Source: Typhlomys cinereus | Taxonomy: Eukaryota; Chordata; Mammalia; Rodentia; Platacanthomyidae | DNA length: 64,000 nucleotides | Reading direction: 5' to 3' | Assembly: GCA_023101885.1 (NCBI GenBank) | Contig: JALPQD010000126.1 | Coordinates: 426,904 to 490,903 of the forward strand | Part shown: in pieces, positions 1 to 11,715 of the stretch | Layout: every line of letters begins with the position of its first letter | Position numbering within the stretch: position 1 is the stretch's first letter | Made by a program: the position numbers and the translations under genes | Notes under the pieces: model-generated | What the model was told of the DNA's origin: nothing | Database searches by the model: none | The model's input: only the letters and a program-made list of their open reading frames with translations

Positions 1-2460
1 TTTCTCAGTTTTAAAAAGACTGAATAATCTAAGTTTTTAAGTAATAAAATTAATTGAATATATCACAATATTGTCTCCAAAAATACACTATAGCACTAGT
101 AGTCAAATATGATTAACATCATAGCAAAGTAAATGGTCTATAAATCAATTAGTACATGTACAGTGAATTATCTTCAACATAGGTGCTTAGTTTTGCAATC
201 AGAAGTAACACTCTCTCTGATATATGGTGGTGCGGAAGCTGGTAATTAGCATGGAAAAGACTGAAATTTGTCCCATATCTCACTTTATACACTACACCTT
301 CATTGTATATAGTTAATAAAGAAAATTCATTCTAAAATACATAAAGAATTCAAATATATGACCTGTTGTTTAACTACTAAAATAAAATATGTGAGAACAG
401 AATATTGATATATGAACTCAAAAGATTTTTAACTGACCTCAAACACAGAAAACAAATATAAAGTAAAAAAAAGAGAATAAGTTTAAAAGAAGTGCATCAA
501 CAATTAATGGAGTGTTAATTCAACCTATGAAATGAGAAAAAATACTTACAAACCAAATATTTGATATTGAAATTATGTAAGAAATCCATACATCACAAGG
601 GTAAAAAGATAAAACAATATTAACAAATGTTTAAGGTTAGAGAGGACTGAATAAATCTGCTTATGTATTGTAAATTCCTATAATTTTTCTCCTTTTTAAC
701 ATAGACAACACATGCATGAGATGGTCCCTTAAATAGTAAAGATAATTCACTATGGCAAAATGAAAGTCAAGAAGATAAGAACATCCTTATCTCAAATCTC
801 CCTGTTATACTAAAATTAGTTGTGGCTCATGTAAAGTGTCAAATGTTAGCTAAGAATTTAAGTCATTTTTTCCTTCTTGAAAGAATCACTGTGGAATACT
901 AAGAAGGCATTTTGAAAGGGCTAGTATTTCTGCTTCCATGGACCTATATTCTTAATGGATATTCTTCAGAATCTTGAACTGCTAATACTATTTTTCTATT
1001 TGTCATGTTTTTGACATTAATGCCACAAATATTTCACCAGCTTGGTGAAGCTGGGTGAACTCTTGGGGCTCTTACTCCCCTCCCTCTTGTCTGATGGAGG
1101 GACCCTGTCATGCTGCTATGGCAGGGACCTACTCCCTTAAAAACTCGGGGTCGAGGATATGCTTGTGTCTTACCTCAGTATTCCATTTCTCCTACATGGG
1201 TGCCAGCTCGAGATGTAAGACTGGCAACCAAGATTGTGACGCCTTCCCAAGAACCAGATACATAAAATGAGTAAATCTGTGGCCACTTCAATATCTTGAG
1301 AGGATAGATTAAAATATAATATGCAATCTTCTCCTTTTCACAGCAATCATGACTTGGCCTTTGATCTAACTTAAGATGCTTTATTCTATTCTACAGCATG
1401 CTGGGTTGAGGCTTCAGGTACTGGAATTAAGTTGGAAAAGATATCACATGATGGTGACAACCACTTACATTTCTCTTAATGTGAAACAACTATTAAAGAC
1501 AGTTGTATAAGTTGAATTTTATCTCCATTTTCCTGTCAGCATATTTTTTCCTTTAAAATGCTAAAAGTTTCATGTTGGTGAACAGGAACAGAATATTTAT
1601 AGATAAATTTCAAAGAATATTTTTTGAAAAGCTGCACCCCTAGTGATGAAGCATTTGTGCTGAGAATGATAAGGGTAGTTCCCTATTGTTCACCCAGCAG
1701 GTTGTCATCTTTCTCTTTTAATAGAAAAAGGTTTTATCCTCAGCTATGCTGCATGAGCTTTTCAGTTGCTTGGGAACAATAATACAAAAAAGAACAAGCA
1801 ATAAAAGACTCATCATAAGCATCATGAAAAATAGTAGCCTTTCAGTTTGTTTTAATGGTCATAGGAAGGCATTAAACGTCTGAGTTTAAAGGAGGGAAGT
1901 ATAGGGGAGGGAATCAGGGCAAAAACAAACCCATTTTATTTGTGAATAAATACATTAATAAAAAAGAATTGAACAATGGGAATATAATAAGGATGAGCAT
2001 TGGCAGTTGTAGCAGTTTGAAACATTTCAATATTGTATGGGAATTAATATACAGAAAAATGTGAGTAAATATGAGATACTCATCTAAATATACAAACAGC
2101 CTTGGAATGCAAAAATCATGTGGTATTTCTAATATAAATATTAAGACACACATCCTTGAGATCTCTAACTGCTAATATTGCCAGGCTATCTACTGTTGTA
2201 TTCATGATGGTATATGTTAAGAAATTACAAGTGGAAATACTCAATTATGGAATATACTCATTCTTAAAGCCACAATTGACGGCAATCAAGATTTGGGATA
2301 AAGATAAACTGATATACTAAAATACACAAAATTAGCTTTAGCAAAATGGAATAATATATATCCATATTGAAAAACAATGATAAGAACTAGCCTAAATATC
2401 TTTGAAAAACCATGAGATGACTGAATACTACAGGGGAAGATTAATAAAAATAATTTTAGG
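1..2460. other. AT-rich intergenic DNA, no gene recognised
   Basis: This stretch holds only short chance reading frames and no recognisable domain. The part at about 1040-1270 is less AT-rich and holds a few CpGs, and could be a decayed repeat that I cannot name. I see no promoter, exon or RNA gene that I can defend. Confidence 0.6.
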
Positions 2461-2690
2461 GGGGTTGGAAAGATCACTCAATGGATAAGATGCCTGCTTC
2501 CTTTCAAACCCAGCAACCCAGGAAGCCCACATGTTGGAAGGAGAGAACAGACTTCGGAATGTTGTCCTCTGACCTCTACCCTTGTACCATGATATTTAGT
2601 TACCCCTGATTTTTGGCATGCAGCATGCTCCTATCTCTTCTCTCCTCTCTCTCACTCTCTCTCTTTCTCTCTCAAGTGCCCAAATACTTT
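2461..2690 (+). repeat. Old B2/B4-like tRNA-derived SINE
   Basis: The segment opens with a degenerate tRNA-like head (a GGTTGGAAAGATCACTCAAT-type A box), then a short 'cccagcaaccc' region and the 'cctctgacctctaccc' body typical of rodent B2/B4-type SINEs. It ends in a CT-rich run. It is diverged, and its exact subfamily is uncertain. Confidence 0.65.
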
Positions 2691-2838
2691 AAAATGAACT
2701 ATGGAATATCTATACATACATGTATGTAATATTTGATATTCATGCATTTAACAGAATTGATAAGACATTCTGACAGCCAGATGTATGATACATTTGAATA
2801 AGTAAGCAAATGTGTTATAGCTAGTAAAAATCTAGTTT

Positions 2839-3087
2839 CTGGGGCTGAGGAGGTGGCTAAGAGGTTAAACCTTCCACCTCAAAAGCAAACTTTCATATCC
2901 ACAGATTCTATATAACAATGCATGAAGATATGGCAATGGCCTTCAATTCTGATCCTGGAAAGCAGAGCCTGGGAAACCCCAGAGCAAAGAAATAAGGAAA
3001 CAGAACAATCAAGAATAATTACCATTGTTACTTTCTTGAGGCTCCACAGGCATACACTCTTAAGTGTCCTTTTAAGGGCCCTCTTCT

Positions 3088-3136
<49 letters not shown>

Positions 3137-3140
3137 TACA
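2839..3140 (+). repeat. Diverged B2-like SINE with (CA)n tail
   Basis: It begins GGGGCTGAGGAGGTGGCTAA, close to the head of the young B2-like SINEs in this window (8249, 34843, 50159). The B box and body are mutated. A perfect CA dinucleotide run follows at about 3092-3134, matching the CA-rich tail of this family. The middle is poorly conserved, so part of it may be unrelated. Confidence 0.6.
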
Positions 3141-5014
3141 TGCACACATACACAAGTAGTAAACTTTCCCACTTTGTTAAAAGAAGTTACCAATAAATGA
3201 CATAGAAAAAGTAAATTTAACTTCTAGTTTTGAATTGAAAATGGAATATTAGAGAACACTAACTGTATACCCTTTTAGGCACAGATAAACAAAGATAACT
3301 TTAGAATAGCTTAAATTAATATACAATTGTTTTCTATGTCCGGCTGCAGAGAGGCCATACAAAGCATGACTCCTCAGTAGTAACAAACACTTTTACTCTG
3401 ATCTTCCTTTCTCACTTCCATTCTTCTAAGAAAAGTCCCAAGGATACTTCATAGAGTGATTTATTTCAAGGCAGCAGTAGGAAACAACAAAAGGATCTGG
3501 AATCAGAATAATTAAAATTTTCTAAAATGTCAAGCAGTTGTTGAAAATCTTAACAGTCAATCTTAAAGAGCCCTGAAAGTGGCAAAGTTTTAAATAATAA
3601 CATAATCACAGTTGTTGAAAATAATCACTCAGGATGAAATAAACATTCATGACCTTACAGTAAAACTAAATAAAGTTATTAAATATATGTAAGAGATATG
3701 GCAGCTCCTATCTGTCATGAAATTGTACTTCATAAACAGTAATAAGAAAGGAAAAAGAACTCACCTCAAACCAAATAATACAGTGGTGATTATTACATGC
3801 ATGGGTGATAGAATCAATTGGTCAGAAATGGAGGACAGAACATGCCTGGACAATCTCAAAATAACTCCTTTGAAGTATACGATCATCACACAAAAAAATG
3901 AACAGAATATTACATTGGATGCAACTAGCTGAGACCACCTTGTTCAATCCACTCAGGTCAATGTCAATAGTAATAAGTAACTTTGACATTTTTACCTTGT
4001 GATATGGAGCACAAGGAAGTATATAGCACCATTTCTATGGTTCTGGTTTGAATTAAGTACAAACTGAAACCAATAATGAAAATATGAGAGACAGGAAGGA
4101 TTTGAAGGGCATTCAATAGAAGAACTGATCGATAATCTTCAGAGCTGTAAGGATCATGACAAAAGAAAACAAAAAGTCTGAAGAAATACTTCAGGTTGTT
4201 GAATGTCTAGTAGAAACAACTATATATAAAGCAAACTTCCCATTGGAACCCATAATAATGTAATTTAATTTTGATTTCCTGATTATGATCATTATCTTCC
4301 AATTTCTATAATGACATCACAAGAGTAACATGGGTGAGGTAAATATTGATCGTTTAGAGGTTATTTTTTACTTTTATTTGTCCAAAAATATCTTTAAAAC
4401 ATTTAAATTGTGTCATTATAGAAAAAAATAGGATTTTTATACTGTGAATATGGGCTAAACACATGAAGTATCTGTTTTCAGACACTGGAAATGGCAAGGG
4501 ATTATATGTCTGGAAAATGGAAATTAAATGAGATAAGATTCCATCATCTTAGATTTCTGCCTGCAGGCAATGTCTAGGGTGAAGATAAAGAATAAGACCA
4601 AACACAATTCAGTGGGCTCCCTATACTGAAGGCACAGTGACCACAGTTTGGTAATATTAATAACCTCTGGAATTCACAGATCAATTTTATGGAGAAAGGA
4701 GAGCTGTGTGGAGTTTAATGCTTCAGAAATCTGCTCAAAGGTCCCATTTGCTCATTTAATAAACATTAAACTGCTCATGTGAAAGGAAGTATTCCATAAG
4801 GGTAGGCAATGAGCAACTACCAGGGGAATAAAAATATCTGGAGGGCAGTGAGCTGAATAACTACTATGAGACTAATATGACTGGAATAATATTCATAATA
4901 ACTAACCAGAAGGCAAAATTTTCTTTGAACACTGAAAACAATACATTAGATTCTCCAGGAAGCTTAAATCATAAGAATGAGGTAATACAGCCCAAGAATC
5001 GTGACTGTCACACA
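3141..5014. other. AT-rich intergenic DNA, no gene recognised
   Basis: No protein domain or RNA gene is visible. Short frames, such as a 71-codon one at 3717-3932, have no recognisable motif and look like chance. The A-rich composition could hide ancient L1 sequence, but I could not align it convincingly. Confidence 0.5.
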
Positions 5015-6066
5015 GTATCCATAAAAGGGGCACAAAGAATCCAATGGAAAAAGAACAGCATCTTCAACAAATGGTGCTGGCAAAACTGGATCTGCACATG
5101 CAGAAGATTAAAGCTGGACCCGTACTTGTCACCATGTACAACACTTAATTCCAAATGGATCAAGGACCTTGATTTAAGGCCAGAGACTATAAAAACCATA
5201 GTTGAAAGGATAGGGAACTCCCTCGAGCTGATTGGGCTAGGCCAACATTTCCTAAACAGACATCCAATGGCACAGTCACTGCTACCAACTCTCAACAGTT
5301 GGGATCTTGTGAAATTGAATACCTTCTGCTCAGATAAAGAGATTGTAACACGAGCTCAAAGGCAACCCACAGAATGGGAGAAAATCTTCACTAACCACAC
5401 ATCTGAAAGAACTCTGCTGTCCAGAGTGCACAAAGAATTTAGAAAACTAAACACCAAGGAAACCAATGGCCCAATTAAGAAATGGGCCCTGGAACTTAAA
5501 AGAAACTTTACCAGGGATGAAATTAAAATGTCTAACAAATATCTAAAAAAATGCTCCACTTCCTTAGCCATCAGGGAAATGCAAATCAAAACTTCCCTGA
5601 GATATCATCTCACTCCGGTCAGGATGGCAAAAATCCACAATACAAACAACAACAAATGTTGGAGAGGATGTGGAGAGAGGGGAACTCTCCTACATTGCTG
5701 GTGGGATACAGGCTCAAACAGCCACTCTGGCGAGCCATCTGTAGATTCTTAAAGAAATTAAAGATTGAAATGCCGTATGACCCTGCTATTCCACTTTTGG
5801 GTATAACCCCCCATGCAGCAGAGGTTTGCCTTGATAGCACAAGCACAACCATGTTCATAGCAGCACTGTTTACAATAGCAAAGTCATGGAATCAGCCCAA
5901 ATGTCCAACAGTTGATGAGTGGATAAGGAGGCACTGGGGGATGGGGAGGGAGGGGGGTGGGAAGAGGGAGCAGGGGGTGGGGGGGGAGGAGGGAGGCAGG
6001 GAACTGGTGTACCTATTAAGTTTGTATGAGCTGAAATAATAATAAAAATTGTGTTAATAATAAAAA
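5015..6066 (+). mobile_element. LINE-1 3' end, 5'-truncated, internally deleted (L1-A)
   Basis: It matches the 3' part of the L1 at 36290-42500: the C-terminal ORF2 region, then the G-rich 3'UTR end (about 5930-6003), the sequence 'acctattaagtttgtatgag' and an A/AAT-rich tail. About 1 kb present in that sister copy is missing: the sequence jumps from the ORF2 codons for DEWIR near 5925 straight into the terminal G-rich tract. The joint carries a short shared 'gga'. Homology on the left begins at about 5015-5025. Confidence 0.9.
5020..5936 (+). pseudogene. L1 ORF2 C-terminal remnant
   Basis: This encodes the C-terminal segment of L1 ORF2p, after the reverse transcriptase. Recognisable parts are the WIKDLDLRPETIK stretch, the basic LKRNFTRDEIKMSNKYLKK region, and the Cys/His cluster near 5655-5705 (C-X3-C-X7-H-C pattern). 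A one-base loss near 5705 shifts the frame. The next frame carries on with [20 protein letters not shown] and then runs in frame through the deletion joint into the 3'UTR G-rich tract, ending at 6039. No endonuclease or RT domain is present, so it is non-autonomous debris. Confidence 0.85.
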
Positions 6067-6682
6067 AACTAAAAATAGGTTTAAAAGAACAGCAAGATGC
6101 ACAAAAGAATTAACGGATTATCTAAAAGTTAGAAGGAAAAGTGTCAAAATACAATAATATTAAATATCTATTCTGAAAGTTTTCAGAGAGTTAAAAGAAA
6201 ATACAAAAATACTAAAACATCAATTGGCTAATTTCATTTTAGGGATTAAAATAGGAAAAATATTATTCCATAGATCCAAAATCACTATTAAAATTTTATG
6301 TCAAATTTCTTATAGATGCTGACAAAATATTTTTAACTTTTTAATGCAAATCAAAAGGAAATATACCAACTATGAGAATTGAAAAAGGAAAGTCAAGGTA
6401 GCCTGATTTTACCATTTGGCTCAAAAGTTCAATGTAGCTAAAATAATAAAGTCAGTAACTCTGAAAGGTAAGCAAACATATTAGTGAAAATAATAAGGAA
6501 TTATAAATAGAATGAAATATGTAATATTTTTCATTAGTTGCAACTAAGTATAAAGAAGTTCATTCTTGATAACAATGTTAGAAGAGTTTATTGACTATGA
6601 TCCATGACACATTCCAACTCAATATGAAAAAGTAATTGTACATTAAAGCATGCACCTAAAATTAATATCTGACATTATAGCT
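6067..6682. other. AT-rich spacer between two L1 3' ends
   Basis: It is A-rich on the plus strand and resembles very old L1 ORF2 in composition, but nothing aligns well enough to name. No gene is seen. Confidence 0.4.
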
Positions 6683-7290
6683 TAAAAACTGAAAACAACA
6701 ACAAACCATAATTCAGAACACAAGGATCCTACATTAATCTCCTGCAACCAGACCAGCCAAATCTCTCCCCATCTTGAAGCTCAGGGAACCTTACGGAAGA
6801 GGGGGCAGCAAGATTTTAATAGCCTAAAGATGGGGAGGACCAACAATATGCAAGATACCCCCAAACAAGTTAGGGCTGCAGTAGCGATGGTAGGAATTTT
6901 CATGACCTGCACAATGGCTGACATGTCAATGATCCTCCAAAGTCTAGTATGGATAATGGGGGAGAAGGCTCTAGGTAGTGGGATCCTTAGAGACAAGGGA
7001 TTAACAGATATAATAGAGTTCCCATACTAATAGGGAAGCCAAGAAAGGTTTTGGAGCTATGGCACTGAGTCCGTGCCCCTCACTAGGGTGGAAGACTCAG
7101 AGGGAGGTTTGGCATTCACACAAAGGGATGCTCCAAGGGATGGGAGGGAAGAAGAGTGAGGCGCCACACAAATGGGAGGAAGGGAGAGGGTGAGGGAAGG
7201 GAGAAGGGGGGCAGAGTGGGGGAGATAGAGGGATGGGGTGCCTATTGAGTTTGTATGATTGGGAAAAAAATAAAATGTGGGAGAAAAATG
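6683..7290 (+). mobile_element. LINE-1 3'UTR fragment (L1-B)
   Basis: It matches the distal 3'UTR of the other plus-strand L1s here: the 'accataattcagaac' start, the 'ctccccatcttgaagctcaggga' region, the purine-rich G tract at about 7140-7235, then 'cctattgagtttgtatgattggg' and an A-rich tail. It is more diverged than L1-D and L1-H, so it is an older copy. It contains no ORF2 sequence. Confidence 0.88.
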
Positions 7291-7479
7291 TAAGTACATT
7301 CCATAGACTAAAATAATAAATAAATAATATTGTAGTTATAGAAGATGACATAGTACAATACCTTCAAAGACTATACTCATAGTTCTTGGAAGCAATAAAT
7401 TATTAATGATATAAATATAAAGCACAAGCAAGCAAGAATTTAAAAGTAGCTTAAAATGTATCACTGTAAAATTAATCCT

Positions 7480-7580
7480 GGTACTAGTTTTATGAGCCTA
7501 TAATCTGAGATTCCCAGAGAGATAAAGCAAAACAATTAAAGGTTTCAACATACCGATACCCTGTCTCAATAAAATAAATG
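7480..7580 (+). repeat. Degenerate B1-like SINE
   Basis: It shows an eroded 'cctataatctgagattcccaga' core and ends 'accctgtctcaataaaataaa', the usual end of a 7SL-derived B1 element with its A-rich tail. Confidence 0.5.
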
Positions 7581-8248
7581 TACAGAAAGTTTTTAAATTA
7601 ATTAAAAGAGAGAACACTTGTTTAGTGTGTGAATGAACGAAGGTTCAGTATCCACCAACTAAAAATATGCAACAGAAATTTAAAAACAATATGGGTAATA
7701 CATAGATTTGAGAAAAGACTTACAAATGGAGTATACAAGTGTGCTCAAAAATATGATAATAAAATAAACATCAACATTGATATTCTCAGGAAGTAAGAAG
7801 TTGACTGAGTCTACCTCAGCCACTTTCCTTTGGGCTTGAGTCACCTTCAATGCATTGTACCAGAAAGAGGTAGTCTTAGTTTCCTGAGACTTGTTCAACG
7901 GACAAAGGGACTTTAAGAACTACACTTGAACTGGCTGCCAACACTCTGTTATTCATGTAGGATGATCAGTATCAGTCCTCACCTGGAACATGGATCACCC
8001 AGCACAAGGGGTACATCTTCCTACTTCAGTCAATTCAAGATACTGGCTGACACACAGGTCTGCCGCATTGTTGCAAAGTATTAAGTATGAATTTGAAGAC
8101 TTTAGAAGATGAGTTAGTCCTGTGGAGCACATGAATGCTAGAAATAAATCAAGTATGATCTTAAGGTAACTCAATTAGACAATGCAGGTAAAAGAAACTA
8201 ATAATAATAAACATTTGATAGAAATGGGACTTGAAAATGTAAAATAAA

Positions 8249-8541
8249 GGGCTGGAGAGGTGGCTCAGGGGTTAAGCCTCCACCTTGGAGGTGGAAGGTC
8301 CTGAGTTCGGATCCCAGATCCCACGTATAGACGCCAGGCGGAAGCGGGGGCAGCCTGCGCTTCTGGTCCTGGTAGGGCGAAGCCTGTGAATCCCGGGGCA
8401 GAAGGAGGTGGAGGCGTCCATGGTGGTTCGCGAATTCGTCTGTGGTTCTACACACATACAGACACACACAGACACACACGCACACGCACGCGCACATACG
8501 CACGCACATGCGCACAGTTGAATAAATAAAAAAATTTAAAA
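8249..8541 (+). repeat. Young B2-like SINE with perfect target-site duplication
   Basis: It has a full tRNA-like head with A box (GGCTGGAGAGGTGGCTCAGG) and B box (a GGTCCTGAGTTCGGATCC-type sequence), which form the internal RNA polymerase III promoter. A GC-rich body of about 150 bases follows, then a CA-rich tract and an A-rich tail. The 15-base sequence AAAATGTAAAATAAA occurs on both sides (ending at 8248 and at about 8542-8556), the target-site duplication expected of L1-mobilised SINEs. It is the clearest reference copy of this family in the window. Confidence 0.92.
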
Positions 8542-8559
8542 AAAATGTAAAATAAAAAG

Positions 8560-10240
8560 AATACTTGCATTTAGACTCTCTCTGTACCACACACTTCACC
8601 TTTTGCCTTCATTTTTTGATTATTTGATAAGAGTTTTTGGTGCATTTTTCTTTTAATTTCAATTGTTTTATCTCTTTATCAATGAGTTGGCATAACAATC
8701 ACAATTCACATTGGAAATACAAATAGGTGAAACATTTCTCTTGATCACAGAATGAATCTAGTCAGCAAACATACATCTGTAATGGCATTAATTCAATTAT
8801 GAAAATGTGAAGTTGTGCTTTAAATTTATGCAATTACTGGTTGTTAATATTGGCTTATCTCAATTGAGTATCTATTAGCTTCTACGTGTATTGATGAGCA
8901 ACTTAAAATGACAGCAAATCATTATTCACATGCATTACTGAATTTTAAAAAATTTTCTGAAATAACACTAATTTTCAATTAATAGGTAAATATTCACCTG
9001 AATCTGAGGAATAATTTTAAAACCAGATAGGATTTTGTAAGGGTGTATACTCCTGTGTTTAACTGTTTTGTTACTAGGTCTCACCAAATTCAAATTGCTA
9101 GGTTCTAATGATTCTTCTGCTTCAGCCCCATAAGTATCTTAGAATAAGGTTGTGCAGATATCCCTTGTTAGTGTATACAGTTTAAACTTTTTTCTGGTGT
9201 GTATTCAATGATTAACAGCTAATGTATAGTGCATTGTATCACTTTAGTAAATAAGCTGATTGCTTAATGTGTTAATGCTATTCTACAATTAACATCTGTA
9301 ATGGTCAGTTCTGCTAAGAACAAGAAGTAATAAATAGGGTGTATTTGAGGTTACAGAATCATGTTTATTTTGAATTGGTGTGCTTTCTCAAATGTCTTTT
9401 ATGTGTGAGTTCACCTGGGCTTGACTATTAGGAGTTTGTCTCTTTATTTTTTTTCCAGTGCTTGGTATTGAAATCAGCAAAGATGACAACAGATACTTCA
9501 TGAATAAATATAAATAAGTGACCTAAGGACAATTTAAAATTATTTAAGTGCATTGGGAACATTCAATTAAAACCAAATAAGAGAAAGATATCATAACGAG
9601 TCAATATTATACTGAGCTCACTTATTGCAACTATATAATATGCTAAAATTAGATGTTAATGAATACAAGAGAAAATAATTTATTTCCTGACAATATATAT
9701 ACCCTGTGTTATCCCATCTTCTTTTTCCACTGACAATCTTTTTTTCCAAAAAAAGATTTTTTTCCAAAATCTCTCTCTATATATCTATATCTATATATAT
9801 GTGCATATATGTATATATATATAGTGTGTGTATATTAATACATGTGTGATCACTGAGTTCATAAGCATTGCCTATTAGCATGTGCTTGGGTACTTGAAAG
9901 AGCATGAGTGATATATCATCATGTCATCAGTGGGTATACCACTGAATAAAGTTGTTTCCTTTTCCCCAGCAACACTAACCATCAGTAGTAGCTCAGACAG
10001 GGGTATGGTGTCCACAACATTTCCCTTATCCATGCTGAAAGGTTGACAGCAAAGTAGAAATTTTTCTAAATATATACATTAGCCAGGCATGATGATGCAC
10101 ACCCATAAAAAGAACAAAATTTAAGAATGCTGAAAACCTGAAATGTTAGTGCGAATGTGAATCAGCATGAACATTGATATTCTGTGTGGATACAGAATTA
10201 TGAAACAACTCTGGAAATTATTTTTTAAAAAGTTTCTCAT
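8560..10240. other. AT-rich intergenic DNA with a B1 relic
   Basis: A minus-strand B1 relic is likely at about 9060-9160 (it reads 'actaggtctcaccaaattcaaattgctagg'). A TA-rich simple tract lies at about 9773-9826. The rest shows no recognisable gene. Confidence 0.5.
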
Positions 10241-10243
10241 AAA

Positions 10244-10365
10244 AAAACTAAGTGTAGTAACTCATGTCTGTAATCTCAGGACCTAGGAGGCTAAAGTAGG
10301 AGAATTGGCATGAGTATAATAAGATCAGCCTGGACCACAGTACAAGTTCTCAGGTTCCCCGTGAT
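10244..10365 (+). repeat. B1-like SINE
   Basis: The reading 'gtagtaactcatgtctgtaatctcaggac' followed by 'ggctaaagtaggagaattgg' is the characteristic left part of a B1/7SL-derived SINE, here well diverged. Confidence 0.7.
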
Positions 10366-10769
10366 CCTGGGATGAAGGAAGTTTTGCCTAAAAGACTATT
10401 TAGGGGTAATGCCAAACAGGAGAATAGGAGCATATTAACTCAATGTTTTACCCACTGACATGTCATTCATGCCCTCCCCCCAAAGAGTACTCAGGCACCT
10501 TCCAGTAAAGGCTTCAGATAAAATCCAGTGGTACACACACAAACATACGCACAAATGAAAGTAAGGAGACTACCTGGAAAAGGGAAGTATGAAGTGATAA
10601 AGGACAGGAGGTGGGATTGGGTAGTAAGGGGTAAAAACACAAGAGGTATTTGTTTCTAAGTATAAACTGACAAAGAATAAAATTAGCAATATGCTTAAAG
10701 GAAAAGAGATAGGATAACAGAAAAGTTTCATCTATAGAAACAAAGAAAGAGTACATCATTAATATCTGT

Positions 10770-10895
10770 GAATCAAGCAGAGATAGTTCAGGAGTCAAGA
10801 CTCTGCCTCTTAAAAAGGACCTGAGTTCCAATCCTGGATCCCATGTAAAAACGCCAGTTAGAAATGATGGTGACCTGCACTTCTGGCAATGTCAA
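10770..10895 (+). repeat. Truncated B2-like SINE
   Basis: Its 'gttcaggagtcaagactctgcctctt' head and 'cctgagttccaatcctggatcccat' B-box region match the B2-like family at 8249. It breaks off in the body after 'cctgcacttctggc'. Confidence 0.7.
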
Positions 10896-11384
10896 CTTAG
10901 ACTTATTCATTAAAAGAACCACCGAGTTAATAATGTAAGTCCATCAACTTATACTTATACTTAGAAAAAGTATTTCTAAAACAAAAACCTTATACTGACT
11001 TTAACATCCTTTATGACTTCTGACTTGTTGATACTCTTTCACAGATTCTTCAAATTACTCTAACTCCATGCCCACATAATATCCCAAATTAACCAAGGAC
11101 TTCTCAAAAGAATCTTTTCTCTTTCTTGCTCCAATAAAGCAAAATATTTTGCCATAATATTATCTTCTCCTATGTCCAGAGAAATTCTAGTACTCAGGAA
11201 ATCACTGAAGATGTTCTACTTTCCATGGCTGAAGGGATAAGTTAGTTTTCTGCTTAGCCTACTTACAAAATAAGGAAAATAACAGCAGACAATGTATTTG
11301 CATAGAAAAGTTTAGCCTAAATTGAAAAGAATGATAAAATGAAAGTGACTGTGAATATGTAGATGATTTACAGGTAATTTATTT

Positions 11385-11396
11385 TATTTTTATTTT

Positions 11397-11491
<95 letters not shown>

Positions 11492-11715
11492 CTGTGTGTC
11501 CCTGTGGAGGTTCAAGGGTAACTTTAGGAATCATTTTGGATTGCTTCTACTTCCTTTTAATTTCATCCTGGGATTGCCCAGGCTTGGATTTCCAGAGCTA
11601 GAAATTCAGGTCACCATCATTTCTGACTAGCGTTGTTACATGGGATCCAGGATTGGAACTCAGGTCCTTCTCCTTATGAGGCAGATTCTTAACTGCTGAG
11701 CCATCTATACCTGGT
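11385..11715 (-). repeat. B2-like SINE (minus strand) with (TG)n(AG)n tail
   Basis: Read on the minus strand it runs from a tRNA-like head near 11715 through a B box ('cctgagttccaatcctggatccc'-like) to a tail that has become a compound microsatellite on the plus strand: TG repeats then AG repeats at about 11399-11486. The microsatellite grew from the CA-rich tail of the SINE. Confidence 0.82.

Noticed and set aside
1055..1270. A 71-codon frame in a locally GC-richer patch
   Set aside because: No homology or gene structure is visible. It may be a decayed repeat.
5551..6039. A 162-codon frame that looks like a fused protein
   Set aside because: It is the L1 ORF2 end running through a deletion joint into a G-rich 3'UTR. 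It has no independent coding meaning.
11399..11486. Cys-Val and Arg-Glu repeat peptide
   Set aside because: It is the translation of a TG/AG microsatellite in a SINE tail, not a gene.
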